This document shows, one piece after another, positions 36,198-43,993 of a stretch of 64,000 nt of DNA. Under the pieces are notes generated by a model. It did not search any database and was not told the origin of the DNA. It was given only the letters and a program-made list of their open reading frames with translations. Every line of letters begins with the position of its first letter. The first letter of the stretch is position 1. Origin of the DNA: Rhodococcus yananensis (GTDB lineage Bacteria > Actinomycetota > Actinomycetes > Mycobacteriales > Mycobacteriaceae); the NCBI RefSeq assembly GCF_020515525.1, contig NZ_JAIYEP010000011.1:1-64000 (forward strand), given 5' to 3'. Both the position numbers and the translations under genes were made by a program.

Positions 36198-36310
36198 GCC
36201 GGGCCCGCGGTCTCGGTCGGGTGACGTTGCGGCGAGATCCGGGCACACCGGACGGGCGGAACGTTGCATGGCGGTCACAATCGACTGTTGCCCGGTTCAC
36301 ATGCAGCCAG

Positions 36311-36316
36311 TACGCT
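36311..36316 (+). promoter_or_regulatory. -10 box TACGCT before the 20-codon ORF
   Basis: TACGCT, 8 nt, then ATG at 36325. Confidence 0.5.
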
Positions 36317-36324
36317 CACCCGGC

Positions 36325-36387
36325 ATGCAACAGTGGACCGTAACGATCAGCCCCTCGGATGCGGTCCGGAACGGCACGCCCGGGTGA
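36325..36387 (+). CDS. Candidate leaderless 20-residue leader peptide upstream of hydrolase gene
   Basis: Short ORF MQQWTVTISPSDAVRNGTPG followed by TGA, ending 26 bp before the ATG of the hydrolase gene. No ribosome site, but TACGCT sits 8 nt upstream, the right place for a leaderless start. Whether it is translated is not known; it could couple or attenuate the downstream gene. No homology is recognised. Confidence 0.4.
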   Translation: MQQWTVTISPSDAVRNGTPG

Positions 36388-36413
36388 CCCTGCGGCGTCG
36401 GTAGGAGACGGTC

Positions 36414-37451
36414 ATGGGTACCTCACGAACACGTCAGCTCCGTCCTGTTCCCGATGTGGAGACGCGCCTGGTCTTCCGGACCGTGCACGGTTACCGCCGC
36501 GCGTTCCGCATGGCCGGCAGCGGCCCAGCACTGCTGCTCATCCACGGAATCGGCGACAACTCGTCGACCTGGCAGGAACTCATTCCGCATCTCGCCCGGA
36601 AGTACACGGTCATCGCACCCGACCTTCTCGGCCACGGCCGGTCCGACAAGCCGCGCGCCGACTACTCGGTCGCGGCCTACGCCAACGGCATGCGCGACCT
36701 ACTGACCGTCCTCGGTATCGACAAGGTCACGGTGATCGGGCACTCCCTCGGCGGCGGCGTCGCGATGCAGTTCGCGTACCAGTTCCCGGACCGCGTCGAA
36801 CGTCTCGTCCTCGTCTCCTCCGGTGGCGTGACCAAGGACGTCCACCCCGTCCTGAGACTCGTGTCGCTGCCGATGGTCAGCGACGCACTCAAGCTGCTGC
36901 GTGTTCCCGGTGTCATGCCTGCCGTCAAGGTCGTGGGCACAGCACTCGGCCAGCTCGATCGATCACCGTTGCGGCCCGGCGAGCTCCTGCACGACCTCGA
37001 CGACCTCGTGCGCATCCTCGCCGAGCTACCCGATCCCACCGCCTACGAGGCGTATCTCCGGACCTTGCGCGCGGTCGTGGACTGGCGCGGCCAGGTCGTG
37101 ACGATGCTCGACCGCAGTTACCTCACCGAGCATCTGCCCGTCCAGCTCATCTGGGGCGATCAGGACACCGTCATCCCCGCCTCGCACGCCTACCTGGCGC
37201 ATTCTGCGATGCCGGGTTCGCAGCTCGAAATCTTCCGCGGGGCCGGACACTTCCCGTTCCGTGACGCGCCGATGCGTTTCCTCCGCGTGGTCGAACAGTT
37301 CCTCGAATCGACACCCCCGCTCGCCTACGACGAGGACCGGTGGCGGCAACTGCTGCTCACCGGAGTGAGCGAAGCACGGATCGGCGGCGGCGCCACCACC
37401 CGCATGGCGGTCCTGGACGCCATGGGCGCCGACGAGCGCAGCGCGACCTGA
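36414..37451 (+). CDS. Alpha/beta-fold hydrolase (Rv2715-like)
   Basis: 345-residue hydrolase with complete catalytic machinery: oxyanion HGIGDN (after ALLLIHG), nucleophile elbow GHSLGGG (Ser near 111), acid in WGDQDTVIP and His in GAGHFPF. Similar proteins include epoxide hydrolases and esterases of lipid catabolism; substrate unknown. ATG at 36414 has GGAGA 6 nt upstream, so it is a leadered gene, unlike its neighbours. The 216-bp gap upstream holds the 20-codon ORF. Confidence 0.88.
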   Translation: MGTSRTRQLRPVPDVETRLVFRTVHGYRRAFRMAGSGPALLLIHGIGDNSSTWQELIPHLARKYTVIAPDLLGHGRSDKPRADYSVAAYANGMRDLLTVLGIDKVTVIGHSLGGGVAMQFAYQFPDRVERLVLVSSGGVTKDVHPVLRLVSLPMVSDALKLLRVPGVMPAVKVVGTALGQLDRSPLRPGELLHDLDDLVRILAELPDPTAYEAYLRTLRAVVDWRGQVVTMLDRSYLTEHLPVQLIWGDQDTVIPASHAYLAHSAMPGSQLEIFRGAGHFPFRDAPMRFLRVVEQFLESTPPLAYDEDRWRQLLLTGVSEARIGGGATTRMAVLDAMGADERSAT

Positions 37452-37484
37452 GCGCCGGTGACCGACACCGTCACCACCTCCGTC

Positions 37485-37490
37485 TAGCCT
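37485..37490 (+). promoter_or_regulatory. -10 box TAGCCT for leaderless helicase gene
   Basis: TAGCCT, 6 nt, then GTG at 37497; it lies inside the 45-bp gap after the hydrolase gene. Confidence 0.55.
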
Positions 37491-37496
37491 GGAGCA

Positions 37497-40016
37497 GTGC
37501 TGCTACCGGACCTGATCCCCGAATCCGTCGACCCAGAATCCGTCGACCCCGACTCCGTGTTCGACGCGTTCACCACCTGGACGACCGATCGCGGGATCTC
37601 GCTGTACCCGGCGCAGGAGGAAGCGCTCATGGAGCTCGTCTCCGGGGCCAACGTCATCCTCGCGACCCCGACGGGGTCCGGAAAATCGATGGTGGCCCTC
37701 GGTGCACACTTCCACGCGCTCGCGACCGGTCGACGCACCTTCTACACGGCACCCATCAAGGCCCTGGTGAGCGAGAAGTTCTTCGCCCTGTGCGACGTGT
37801 TCGGTGCCGATCTCGTCGGAATGATGACCGGTGACGCATCGGTCAACTCGGATGCTCCGATCATCTGCGCCACCGCCGAGATCGTCGCGAACCTCGCGTT
37901 GCGCGAGGGGCCGGACTCCGACATCGGCCAGATCGTCATGGACGAGTTCCACTACTACTCCGAGCCCGACCGCGGGTGGGCCTGGCAGGTTCCCCTCGTC
38001 GAATTGCCTCGCGCACAGTTCCTTCTGATGTCCGCGACGCTCGGCGACGTGAGCTTCCTGTGCCGGGACCTCACTCGTCGCACGGGCCTCCCGACGGTGG
38101 AGGTGTCCGGGTCCGAGCGCCCCGTTCCGCTGTCGTTCTCCTACTCGCAGGTGCCCATCGGTGAGGCCATCGAAGAGTTGGTCACCACACACCAGGCACC
38201 CGTGTACGTCGTGCACTTCACGCAGGCGGCGGCGCTCGAACGCGCCCAAGCGCTCACCAGCGTGAACATGTGCTCGAAGGCGGAGAAGGACGCGATCGCC
38301 GACGCCCTCGGCGGTTTCCGGTTCACCACCGGATTCGGCAAGACCCTCTCCCGGCTGGTCCGGCACGGCATCGGAGTGCACCACGCCGGGATGCTGCCGA
38401 AGTACCGACGTCTGATCGAGAAGCTGGCGCAGGAGGGGTTGCTCAAGGTCATCTGCGGCACCGACACCCTCGGAGTGGGGATCAACGTGCCGATCCGCAC
38501 CGTGCTGCTGACCGGACTGACGAAATACGACGGCACCCGCACCCGTCAGCTCAAGGCCCGCGAGTTCCATCAGATCGCCGGCCGGGCCGGTCGCGCCGGA
38601 TTCGACACCATGGGCACCGTCGTCGTGCAGGCACCCGAGCACGAGATCGAGAACGTCCGCGCGCTCGCCAAAGCGGGCGACGACCCGAAGAAGCGCCGCA
38701 AGGTACAGCGCAAGAAGGCACCGGAAGGCTTCGTGTCCTGGGGGGAAGGCACCTTCGACAAGCTCGTCGCGGCCTCCCCCGAGCCTCTCCGGTCACGGTT
38801 CGCGGTGAGCAACTCGATGCTGCTCAACGTGATCGCCCGCCCGGGGAACTGCTTCGACGCGATGCGGCATCTGCTCGAGGAGAACCACGAGCCCCGGCCC
38901 GCTCAGCGCAAGCACATCCTCAAGGCGATATCCCTGTACCGCGGGTTGTTGCAGGCCGGTGTCGTCCAGCAACTCGACGAGCCCGACGAGGACGGGCGAC
39001 GCGCGCGGTTGACCGTCGACCTGCAACGCGATTTCGCTCTCAATCAACCGCTGTCGCCGTTCGCCCTGGCAGCCCTGGAACTGCTCGACGTCGAGTCCCC
39101 GTCGTACGCCCTCGATGTCGTGTCGGTGATCGAGTCGACGCTCGACGACCCGAGGCAGATCCTCATGGCCCAGCAGCACGCGGCGCGCGGCGAGGCCGTG
39201 GCCGAGATGAAGGCCGACGGGATCGAGTACGAGGAACGGATGGAGTTGCTCGAGGAGATCACCTGGCCCAAGCCGCTCGCCGATCTGCTCGGACCCGCGT
39301 TCGAGACGTACCGGGCCGGGCATCCGTGGGTATCGGAGTTCCCGCTGTCGCCGAAGTCGGTGGTCCGCGACATGGTCGAGCGCGCCATGACGTTCTCCGA
39401 TCTGGTGAGCCACTACGGGCTCGCGCGCTCGGAGGGTTCGGTGCTGCGCTATCTCGCCGATGCCTACCGTGCGCTGCGGCAGACCGTTCCCGATTCCGCG
39501 CGTACCGACGAACTCGAGGATCTCATCGAGTGGCTCGGTGAACTGGTGCGGCAGGTGGACTCGTCGCTCCTCGACGAATGGGAGGCCCTCACCGATCCCG
39601 GGACCGAATCCGACGATCAGCAGGTCGCGTTCGGCGCCGACATCCCGCGCCCGGTGTCCGCCAACGCCCGCGCCTTCCGGGTCATGGTACGCAACGCGAT
39701 GTTCAGGAGGGTCGACCTCGCATCCCGCCGACGTTGGGACGATCTGGCCGGGCTGGGCGACGGCCTCGATGCCGCGGACTGGTCGGACCTTCTGGAGTTG
39801 TACTTCGACGAGTACGACGAGATCGGCACGGGCCCGGACGCGCGCGGCCCCCAGTTGTTCTCGGTGGAGGTCGGCGACGATGTGTGGCGGGTGCGGCAGA
39901 CCCTGCAGGATCCTCGGGGTGATCACGGCTGGGCACTGGTCGGCGAGGTGAACCTGGCGGAATCCGATGCCGCCGGCGAGGTGGTGTTCGACGAGTTCGA
40001 GATCGTCGAAGGTTGA
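37497..40016 (+). CDS. DEAD/DEAH-box (Ski2-like) helicase with DUF3516 C-terminus
   Basis: 839-residue SF2 helicase. Motif I ATPTGSGKS, motif II MDEFHYY (DEFH), motif III LLMSATLGD, motif V GTDTLGVGINVPIRT and motif VI HQIAGRAGRAGFD are intact; the last 350 residues are DUF3516, with WPKPLADLLGPAFETYR. The N-terminus has three imperfect repeats of PESVD. RNA processing is likely by comparison with Ski2-type enzymes, but the substrate is unproven. GTG at 37497 suits a leaderless message. Ends 20 bp before the next gene. Confidence 0.88.
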   Translation: MLLPDLIPESVDPESVDPDSVFDAFTTWTTDRGISLYPAQEEALMELVSGANVILATPTGSGKSMVALGAHFHALATGRRTFYTAPIKALVSEKFFALCDVFGADLVGMMTGDASVNSDAPIICATAEIVANLALREGPDSDIGQIVMDEFHYYSEPDRGWAWQVPLVELPRAQFLLMSATLGDVSFLCRDLTRRTGLPTVEVSGSERPVPLSFSYSQVPIGEAIEELVTTHQAPVYVVHFTQAAALERAQALTSVNMCSKAEKDAIADALGGFRFTTGFGKTLSRLVRHGIGVHHAGMLPKYRRLIEKLAQEGLLKVICGTDTLGVGINVPIRTVLLTGLTKYDGTRTRQLKAREFHQIAGRAGRAGFDTMGTVVVQAPEHEIENVRALAKAGDDPKKRRKVQRKKAPEGFVSWGEGTFDKLVAASPEPLRSRFAVSNSMLLNVIARPGNCFDAMRHLLEENHEPRPAQRKHILKAISLYRGLLQAGVVQQLDEPDEDGRRARLTVDLQRDFALNQPLSPFALAALELLDVESPSYALDVVSVIESTLDDPRQILMAQQHAARGEAVAEMKADGIEYEERMELLEEITWPKPLADLLGPAFETYRAGHPWVSEFPLSPKSVVRDMVERAMTFSDLVSHYGLARSEGSVLRYLADAYRALRQTVPDSARTDELEDLIEWLGELVRQVDSSLLDEWEALTDPGTESDDQQVAFGADIPRPVSANARAFRVMVRNAMFRRVDLASRRRWDDLAGLGDGLDAADWSDLLELYFDEYDEIGTGPDARGPQLFSVEVGDDVWRVRQTLQDPRGDHGWALVGEVNLAESDAAGEVVFDEFEIVEG

Positions 40017-40023
40017 GCGACCG

Positions 40024-40029
40024 CTACGC
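40024..40029 (+). promoter_or_regulatory. -10 box TACGCT for leaderless LysR-type binding protein gene
   Basis: TACGCT, 7 nt, then GTG at 40037. Confidence 0.55.
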
Positions 40030-40036
40030 TGACGCG

Positions 40037-40810
40037 GTGGACGATGAGGCGGCGACGTTCCGACTGGCGTATGTGCCCGGGGTGACCCCCGGCAAGTGGG
40101 TGCGGGTGTGGTCCGAGCGTCGCCCGGACGTGCCGATCGAACTGATCACGGTCGCCGCCACCGACGGCGCCGCATGCGTCCGCGACGGCATCGCCGACAT
40201 CGCCCTCCTGCGGCTTCCCCTCGAACGTGACGGACTGTCGGTGATTCCGCTGTACACCGAGGTTTCGGTCGTGGTGGTGCCGAAGGAGCACGCGATCTCC
40301 GCCGTCGACGAGGTGACCGTCGCCGACCTGCAGGACGAGACGGTGCTGCATCCGTTGGACGACGTCCTCGACTGGGTGGCCCTGCCCGGCGAGGAGGCGT
40401 TCGAGCGGCCGGTGGACACCGAACTCGCGATCTCGCACGTCGCGTCCGAGGTCGGTGTCCTCGTCACACCGCAATCGCTGGCGCGCCTTCATCATCGCCG
40501 CGATCTGACGTACCGCCCGGTGGCGGACGCGCCGCAATCGCAGGTGGGTCTGGTGTGGCGGAGCGATCACACCACCGATCTCGTCGACGAGTTCGTCGGG
40601 ATCGTGCGCGGCCGTACCGCGAACTCCTCTCGGGGCCGGACGATCGTGCCGGACGACGGTTCCGGCGATCAGGGTGGCGGGACCGCGAAGCGTCGCGGCG
40701 CCAGACAGGGTTCACAACCGCGGAAGGTCGTCGGTGACAAGACCCCGAAGGTGCGCCGCGGAGGCACCGGCCGCGCGAAGGGATCGGGCAGACCCCGGCG
40801 CCGGCGCTGA
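40037..40810 (+). CDS. LysR-type substrate-binding domain protein lacking an HTH, with basic C-terminal tail
   Basis: 257-residue protein. Residues about 8-200 align with the periplasmic-binding-like effector domain of LysR regulators (FRLAYVPGVTPGKWVRVWSE, DGIADIALLRLPL, LYTEVSVVVVPKEHAI), but there is no N-terminal helix-turn-helix. The last 50 residues are strongly basic (AKRRGARQGSQPRKVVG, then VRRGG and GRPRRRR) and look like a nucleic-acid-binding tail. The start is GTG at 40037, supported by the -10 box and conservation; a TTG 24 nt earlier overlaps the helicase stop. Such HTH-less proteins occur in other Actinobacteria; function unknown. Confidence 0.82.
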   Translation: MDDEAATFRLAYVPGVTPGKWVRVWSERRPDVPIELITVAATDGAACVRDGIADIALLRLPLERDGLSVIPLYTEVSVVVVPKEHAISAVDEVTVADLQDETVLHPLDDVLDWVALPGEEAFERPVDTELAISHVASEVGVLVTPQSLARLHHRRDLTYRPVADAPQSQVGLVWRSDHTTDLVDEFVGIVRGRTANSSRGRTIVPDDGSGDQGGGTAKRRGARQGSQPRKVVGDKTPKVRRGGTGRAKGSGRPRRRR

Positions 40811-40837
40811 ACTCGGGTGCGGGTGTCGGCGGTGCCG

Positions 40838-41767
40838 TCAGTCGGGCGCGCGGGTGTGTGCGGGAGCGTGTGTGCGCAGGACGTCGGCCAGGATCCGGTA
40901 GTGGTCGGCGCGTGCGCTCGATGCCCGGAACACCAACCCGATCGTGCGGCCGGGTTGGGGGTCGGCGAACCGTGCGACCGCGAGTTCGCCGCCGGCGGTC
41001 TCGACCGAGACCGCGGACTCGGGAACGAGTGTCACACCGAGACCGCCCGCGACACACCGCACGATCGTCGCGAGTGAGGTCGCCCGCGTGTCCCCGGCAT
41101 CGGGGCGCGCGTCGGCGGATCGGCACAGGTCCAGGGCTTGGTCGCGCAGACAGTGACCTTCGTCGAGCAGCAGCAGCGGAAGGTCGCCGAGCACGCCCGG
41201 GTGCAGGCCCCGCCGCCCCGCGAGATGATGCCCGGACGGAACGACGAGCACAAAATCCTCGATGTAGAGGGGAATCTCCACGACACCGGAGGCGTCGGCA
41301 GGCAGGGCCAGAACCGCGACGTCGAGGGTTCCTGCCCGCAGCGCGGCCAGCAATCGAGCGGTCTGGTCCTCGATCACGTGGACCGACAGGTTCGGCATCG
41401 TGGTGCGCAGCTCGGGGAGTAGGCCCGGAAGGAAGTACGGGGCGACGGTGGGTATCAACCCGAGTCGCAACTGTCCACTGAAGCCGTCGGTGACACCCGC
41501 TGCGGCAGCGACGAATCCGTCGGCGGCGTCGAGTATCGCCTCGGCCTGCGGGAGCAGGCGCTCACCGGCCGCGGTGACGAGGACGCGCCGCGTGCTGCGC
41601 TCGATGAGTTGCACTCCGAGGCCGTTCTCGAGCGCGGCGAGTCCCTGCGACAGTGTGGGTTGACTCACATTCAATCGTGAAGCAGCGGTACCGAAGTGGC
41701 GATACGTGGCCACCGCCACGAACGCACGCAGCTGCGACAGGGTGGGCTGATAAGTCTGATCGGACAC
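40838..41767 (-). CDS. oxyR: Peroxide-sensing LysR-type regulator OxyR
   Basis: 309-residue activator of peroxide defence. N-terminal HTH (FGTAASRLNVSQPTLSQGLAAL), effector domain with redox cysteines C206 and C215 in GHCLRDQALDLC, the same nine-residue spacing as C199/C208 of E. coli OxyR. GTG at 41767 is used; TACACT ends 7 nt upstream on the same strand, giving a leaderless message. Divergent from ahpC, the classical target. The gene appears intact, unlike the decayed oxyR of M. tuberculosis. Confidence 0.95.
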   Translation of the reverse strand: MSDQTYQPTLSQLRAFVAVATYRHFGTAASRLNVSQPTLSQGLAALENGLGVQLIERSTRRVLVTAAGERLLPQAEAILDAADGFVAAAAGVTDGFSGQLRLGLIPTVAPYFLPGLLPELRTTMPNLSVHVIEDQTARLLAALRAGTLDVAVLALPADASGVVEIPLYIEDFVLVVPSGHHLAGRRGLHPGVLGDLPLLLLDEGHCLRDQALDLCRSADARPDAGDTRATSLATIVRCVAGGLGVTLVPESAVSVETAGGELAVARFADPQPGRTIGLVFRASSARADHYRILADVLRTHAPAHTRAPD

Positions 41768-41768
41768 G

Positions 41769-41792
41769 CCTATCAGTGTAGTGCCACCTATC
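41769..41792. promoter_or_regulatory. Candidate OxyR site: direct repeat CCTATC around the oxyR -10
   Basis: CCTATC at 41769-41774 and again at 41787-41792, 18 bp apart, flanking the TACACT -10 of oxyR (minus strand 41780-41775). OxyR tetramers bind ATAG-like half-sites repeated at about this distance. Match is partial. Confidence 0.35.
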
Positions 41793-41909
41793 ACCTTTAC
41801 CTTTTGCAAACTTTCCGGCAGGATGGTTCTCGTACCGGAGATCGGCCCGCGAGGGCCGTCCGGAAGCGCACGAATCCCCCGTCATCGGATGGCCGTGCGC
41901 GATCGACGC

Positions 41910-41945
41910 GCTTGTTCACGAGACACCGCTTGTTCACGAGACACC
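41910..41945 (+). repeat. 18-bp tandem duplication in the ahpC leader
   Basis: GCTTGTTCACGAGACACC occurs twice without mismatch (41910-41927 and 41928-41945), followed by a partial CACGAGAGG that contains the ahpC ribosome site. Lies directly before the ahpC start. Confidence 0.9.
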
Positions 41946-41961
41946 CACGAGAGGACCGAGA

Positions 41962-42552
41962 ATGGCACTGCTGACCATCGGCGATCAGTTCCCCGCTTTC
42001 AACCTGAAGGCCCTCATCGGCGGCGACCTGACGCAGGTCGACGCCAGCGCACCCGACGACTACTTCACCACCATCACCAGCGACGACTACGCCGGCAAGT
42101 GGAAGATCGTCTTCTTCTGGCCGAAGGACTTCACCTTCGTCTGCCCCACCGAGATCGCTGCGTTCGGCAAGCTGAACGAGGAGTTCGCGGACCGCGACGC
42201 ACAGGTACTCGGCGCTTCGGTGGACAACGAGTTCGTCCACTTCCAGTGGCGCGCCCAGCACGAGGATCTGAAGACCCTCCCCTTCCCGATGCTCTCGGAC
42301 CTCAACCGCGAACTCGTCTCGGCCACCGGCGTCCTCAACAAGGACGGCGTCGCCGATCGCGCGACCTTCATCGTCGACCCGAACAACGAGATCCAGTTCG
42401 TCTCCGTGACGGCAGGTTCGGTGGGCCGCAACGTCGACGAGGTGCTCCGCGTCCTCGACGCCCTCCAGTCCGACGAGCTGTGCGCATGCAACTGGAAGAA
42501 GAACGACCCGACGCTCAACGCGGGTGAACTCGTCAAGGCGGCGCTGCAGTGA
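41962..42552 (+). CDS. ahpC: Alkyl hydroperoxide reductase AhpC (peroxiredoxin)
   Basis: 196-residue 2-Cys peroxiredoxin that reduces H2O2, organic peroxides and peroxynitrite. Peroxidatic C61 in [10 protein letters not shown]; resolving C174 and C176 in ELCACNW, the actinobacterial arrangement with three cysteines reduced through AhpD. ATG at 41962 has GAGAGGA 6 nt upstream. The 194-bp gap to oxyR carries the promoter and an 18-bp tandem repeat; OxyR activation is inferred from position. Its stop overlaps the ahpD start (GTGA). Confidence 0.97.
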   Translation: MALLTIGDQFPAFNLKALIGGDLTQVDASAPDDYFTTITSDDYAGKWKIVFFWPKDFTFVCPTEIAAFGKLNEEFADRDAQVLGASVDNEFVHFQWRAQHEDLKTLPFPMLSDLNRELVSATGVLNKDGVADRATFIVDPNNEIQFVSVTAGSVGRNVDEVLRVLDALQSDELCACNWKKNDPTLNAGELVKAALQ

Positions 42553-43088
42553 GTGTCGAGAACCTGAAGAACGCCCTCCCCGAGTACGCGAAGGACCTCA
42601 AGCTCAACCTGGGTTCCCTCGCGCGTTCCACCGAGCTCAACGAGCAGCAGCTGTGGGGCACCTTCCTCGCCGCTGCCGCCGCGACCCGGTCGGCGACCGT
42701 CCTGAAGGAGATCGCGGAGGAGGCCGCCGACGTGCTGTCCGCCGAGGCGTACAACGCCGCCCTCGGAGCCGCGTCCATCATGGGCATGAACAACGTCGCC
42801 TACCGAGCGAAGAGCTTCCTCGGTGACGACTACGCCCAGGTGCGCATGGGTCTGAGGATGAACATCATCGGCAACCCCGGCGTCGAGAAGGCCGACTTCG
42901 AACTCTGGTCGCTGGCCGTGTCCACGATCAACGGCTGCCACGACTGCACCGCCGCGCACGACAACGTCGTCCGCAAGGAAGGCCTCACCAAGGAGCAGGT
43001 CTTCGAGGCGGTCAAGGTCGCCGCGACCCTTCAGGGAGTCGCGCAGGCCGTCGTCGCCACCGAGATTCTCGCCGGCGCCGACGCCTGA
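42549..43088 (+). CDS. ahpD: Alkyl hydroperoxidase AhpD
   Basis: 179-residue CxxC thiol protein that passes electrons from dihydrolipoamide (lipoamide dehydrogenase/SucB) to AhpC. Active site [11 protein letters not shown] gives C130, C133 and H137, with E118 in FELW. In the M. tuberculosis enzyme the residue between is H132 (CSHC); here the His is at 131 and Asp at 132 (CHDC). GTG at 42549 overlaps the ahpC stop by 4 nt, so stoichiometric translation is likely. A near-perfect 19-bp palindrome terminates the operon. Confidence 0.95.
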   Translation: MSVENLKNALPEYAKDLKLNLGSLARSTELNEQQLWGTFLAAAAATRSATVLKEIAEEAADVLSAEAYNAALGAASIMGMNNVAYRAKSFLGDDYAQVRMGLRMNIIGNPGVEKADFELWSLAVSTINGCHDCTAAHDNVVRKEGLTKEQVFEAVKVAATLQGVAQAVVATEILAGADA

Positions 43089-43101
43089 CCCTGTGCCGTG
43101 C

Positions 43102-43139
43102 CGGAAGGCCCCTCCCGTTCGAACGGGAGGGGCCTTCCG
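43102..43139. terminator. Terminator after ahpCD
   Basis: Continuous palindrome: CGGAAGGCCCCTCCCGTTC directly followed by its reverse complement, giving a 17-bp stem with a TCGA loop. Serves both the ahpCD operon and the convergent gene. Confidence 0.92.
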
Positions 43140-43142
43140 TCG

Positions 43143-43844
43143 TCACCCGACGGACGGCCGATCTCCGGCCACGAGATCGTGCGGCCCCAGTGCCACCTCG
43201 ATCTCGCCGCCCAACTCCACCCCCGGCGCCAGCGGCAACCTGTCACCGCTCCAGAATCGCCCCGGGTCGTACCAGTTGCTCCCGCGGCGACGCTGCTCGA
43301 GCAACCCCATCTCCTCCATCGTCACCGCGACGACCTCGGCGCAGTACGCGCTCTCGATCGACGCGGCCCCGTCACCACGCCGCCGCCGCGGCAGCCGGCC
43401 CGCGAACCACCGGCCCGCCAACTTCGCCGTCGACGGGAACGGGGTCCCGTCCAGTCGCGCGATGGTCCGCAACAACTGATCCTCCTGCGCGGCCGTCACC
43501 GACGGCGCCAGCTGACGCAGCCAGCCCCGCTGTCCGTAACGCGCTCCCCACACCCGCACCGCGCTGCGCAGATCGTGCAACTGCACACCCCGCTGATGGC
43601 GACCGGTCCACATGTCGGGCAACGACTTCCCGAGTTCCGCATGCCACATCAGTGGCGGGAGGTCATCGAACGCAACCGTCATTCCGACGTGATTGACCGG
43701 CGCGTTCGTCAACGTCCTGATGGCCCGATCGGCGACGGTCGAACCGCGGAACACCCAGATGTCACCCGTCCGCGTCACCTCGATCGCCTCGTCGAGGGTG
43801 ATCCTCGACCGACTCCCACGGGAGCCCGCACGCCCAGATTCCAT
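43143..43844 (-). CDS. Putative permuted papain-like (YiiX/NlpC-type) cysteine hydrolase
   Basis: 233-residue protein of unclear function. PVNHVGMTVAFDD has the His and ESAYCAEVVAVTMEEMG the Cys expected in circularly permuted NlpC/P60-like amidases (His first, Cys late), and NWYDPGRFWSGD is a C-terminal landmark. No signal peptide or membrane helix is visible, so the enzyme would be cytosolic. ATG at 43844. A lipid or peptide amide/thioester substrate is possible; that is inference. Confidence 0.65.
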   Translation of the reverse strand: MESGRAGSRGSRSRITLDEAIEVTRTGDIWVFRGSTVADRAIRTLTNAPVNHVGMTVAFDDLPPLMWHAELGKSLPDMWTGRHQRGVQLHDLRSAVRVWGARYGQRGWLRQLAPSVTAAQEDQLLRTIARLDGTPFPSTAKLAGRWFAGRLPRRRRGDGAASIESAYCAEVVAVTMEEMGLLEQRRRGSNWYDPGRFWSGDRLPLAPGVELGGEIEVALGPHDLVAGDRPSVG

Positions 43845-43917
43845 GCGCCCACCCTGCCACGCGCCGCACCGACACGGTCGGCATCCCCGGCGGCGTCCGA
43901 CGGTCGGCGGCGGCGAC

Positions 43918-43923
43918 TACGCT
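43918..43923 (+). promoter_or_regulatory. -10 box TACGCT before the leader ORF
   Basis: TACGCT, 7 nt, then ATG at 43931. Confidence 0.5.
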
Positions 43924-43930
43924 CCCGATC

Positions 43931-43993
43931 ATGACCGACCCCACCACACGCGATGCCTCCCGCCGTCCCGCTCACGATCGGCACACACGATGA
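43931..43993 (+). CDS. Candidate leaderless 20-residue leader peptide, ATGA-coupled to the next gene
   Basis: Short ORF MTDPTTRDASRRPAHDRHTR whose TGA overlaps the ATG at 43990 (ATGA). A TACGCT box 7 nt upstream suits a leaderless message. The next gene has no good ribosome site of its own, so re-initiation after this ORF is the most economical way to start it. Two Thr and five Arg codons; no obvious amino-acid-run attenuator. Translation is unproven. Confidence 0.5.
   Translation: MTDPTTRDASRRPAHDRHTR

Noticed and set aside
37497-37560. Phase-variable repeat in the DUF3516 helicase N-terminus
   Set aside because: The PESVD repeat unit is 15 bp, in frame and imperfect; slippage would not shift the frame.
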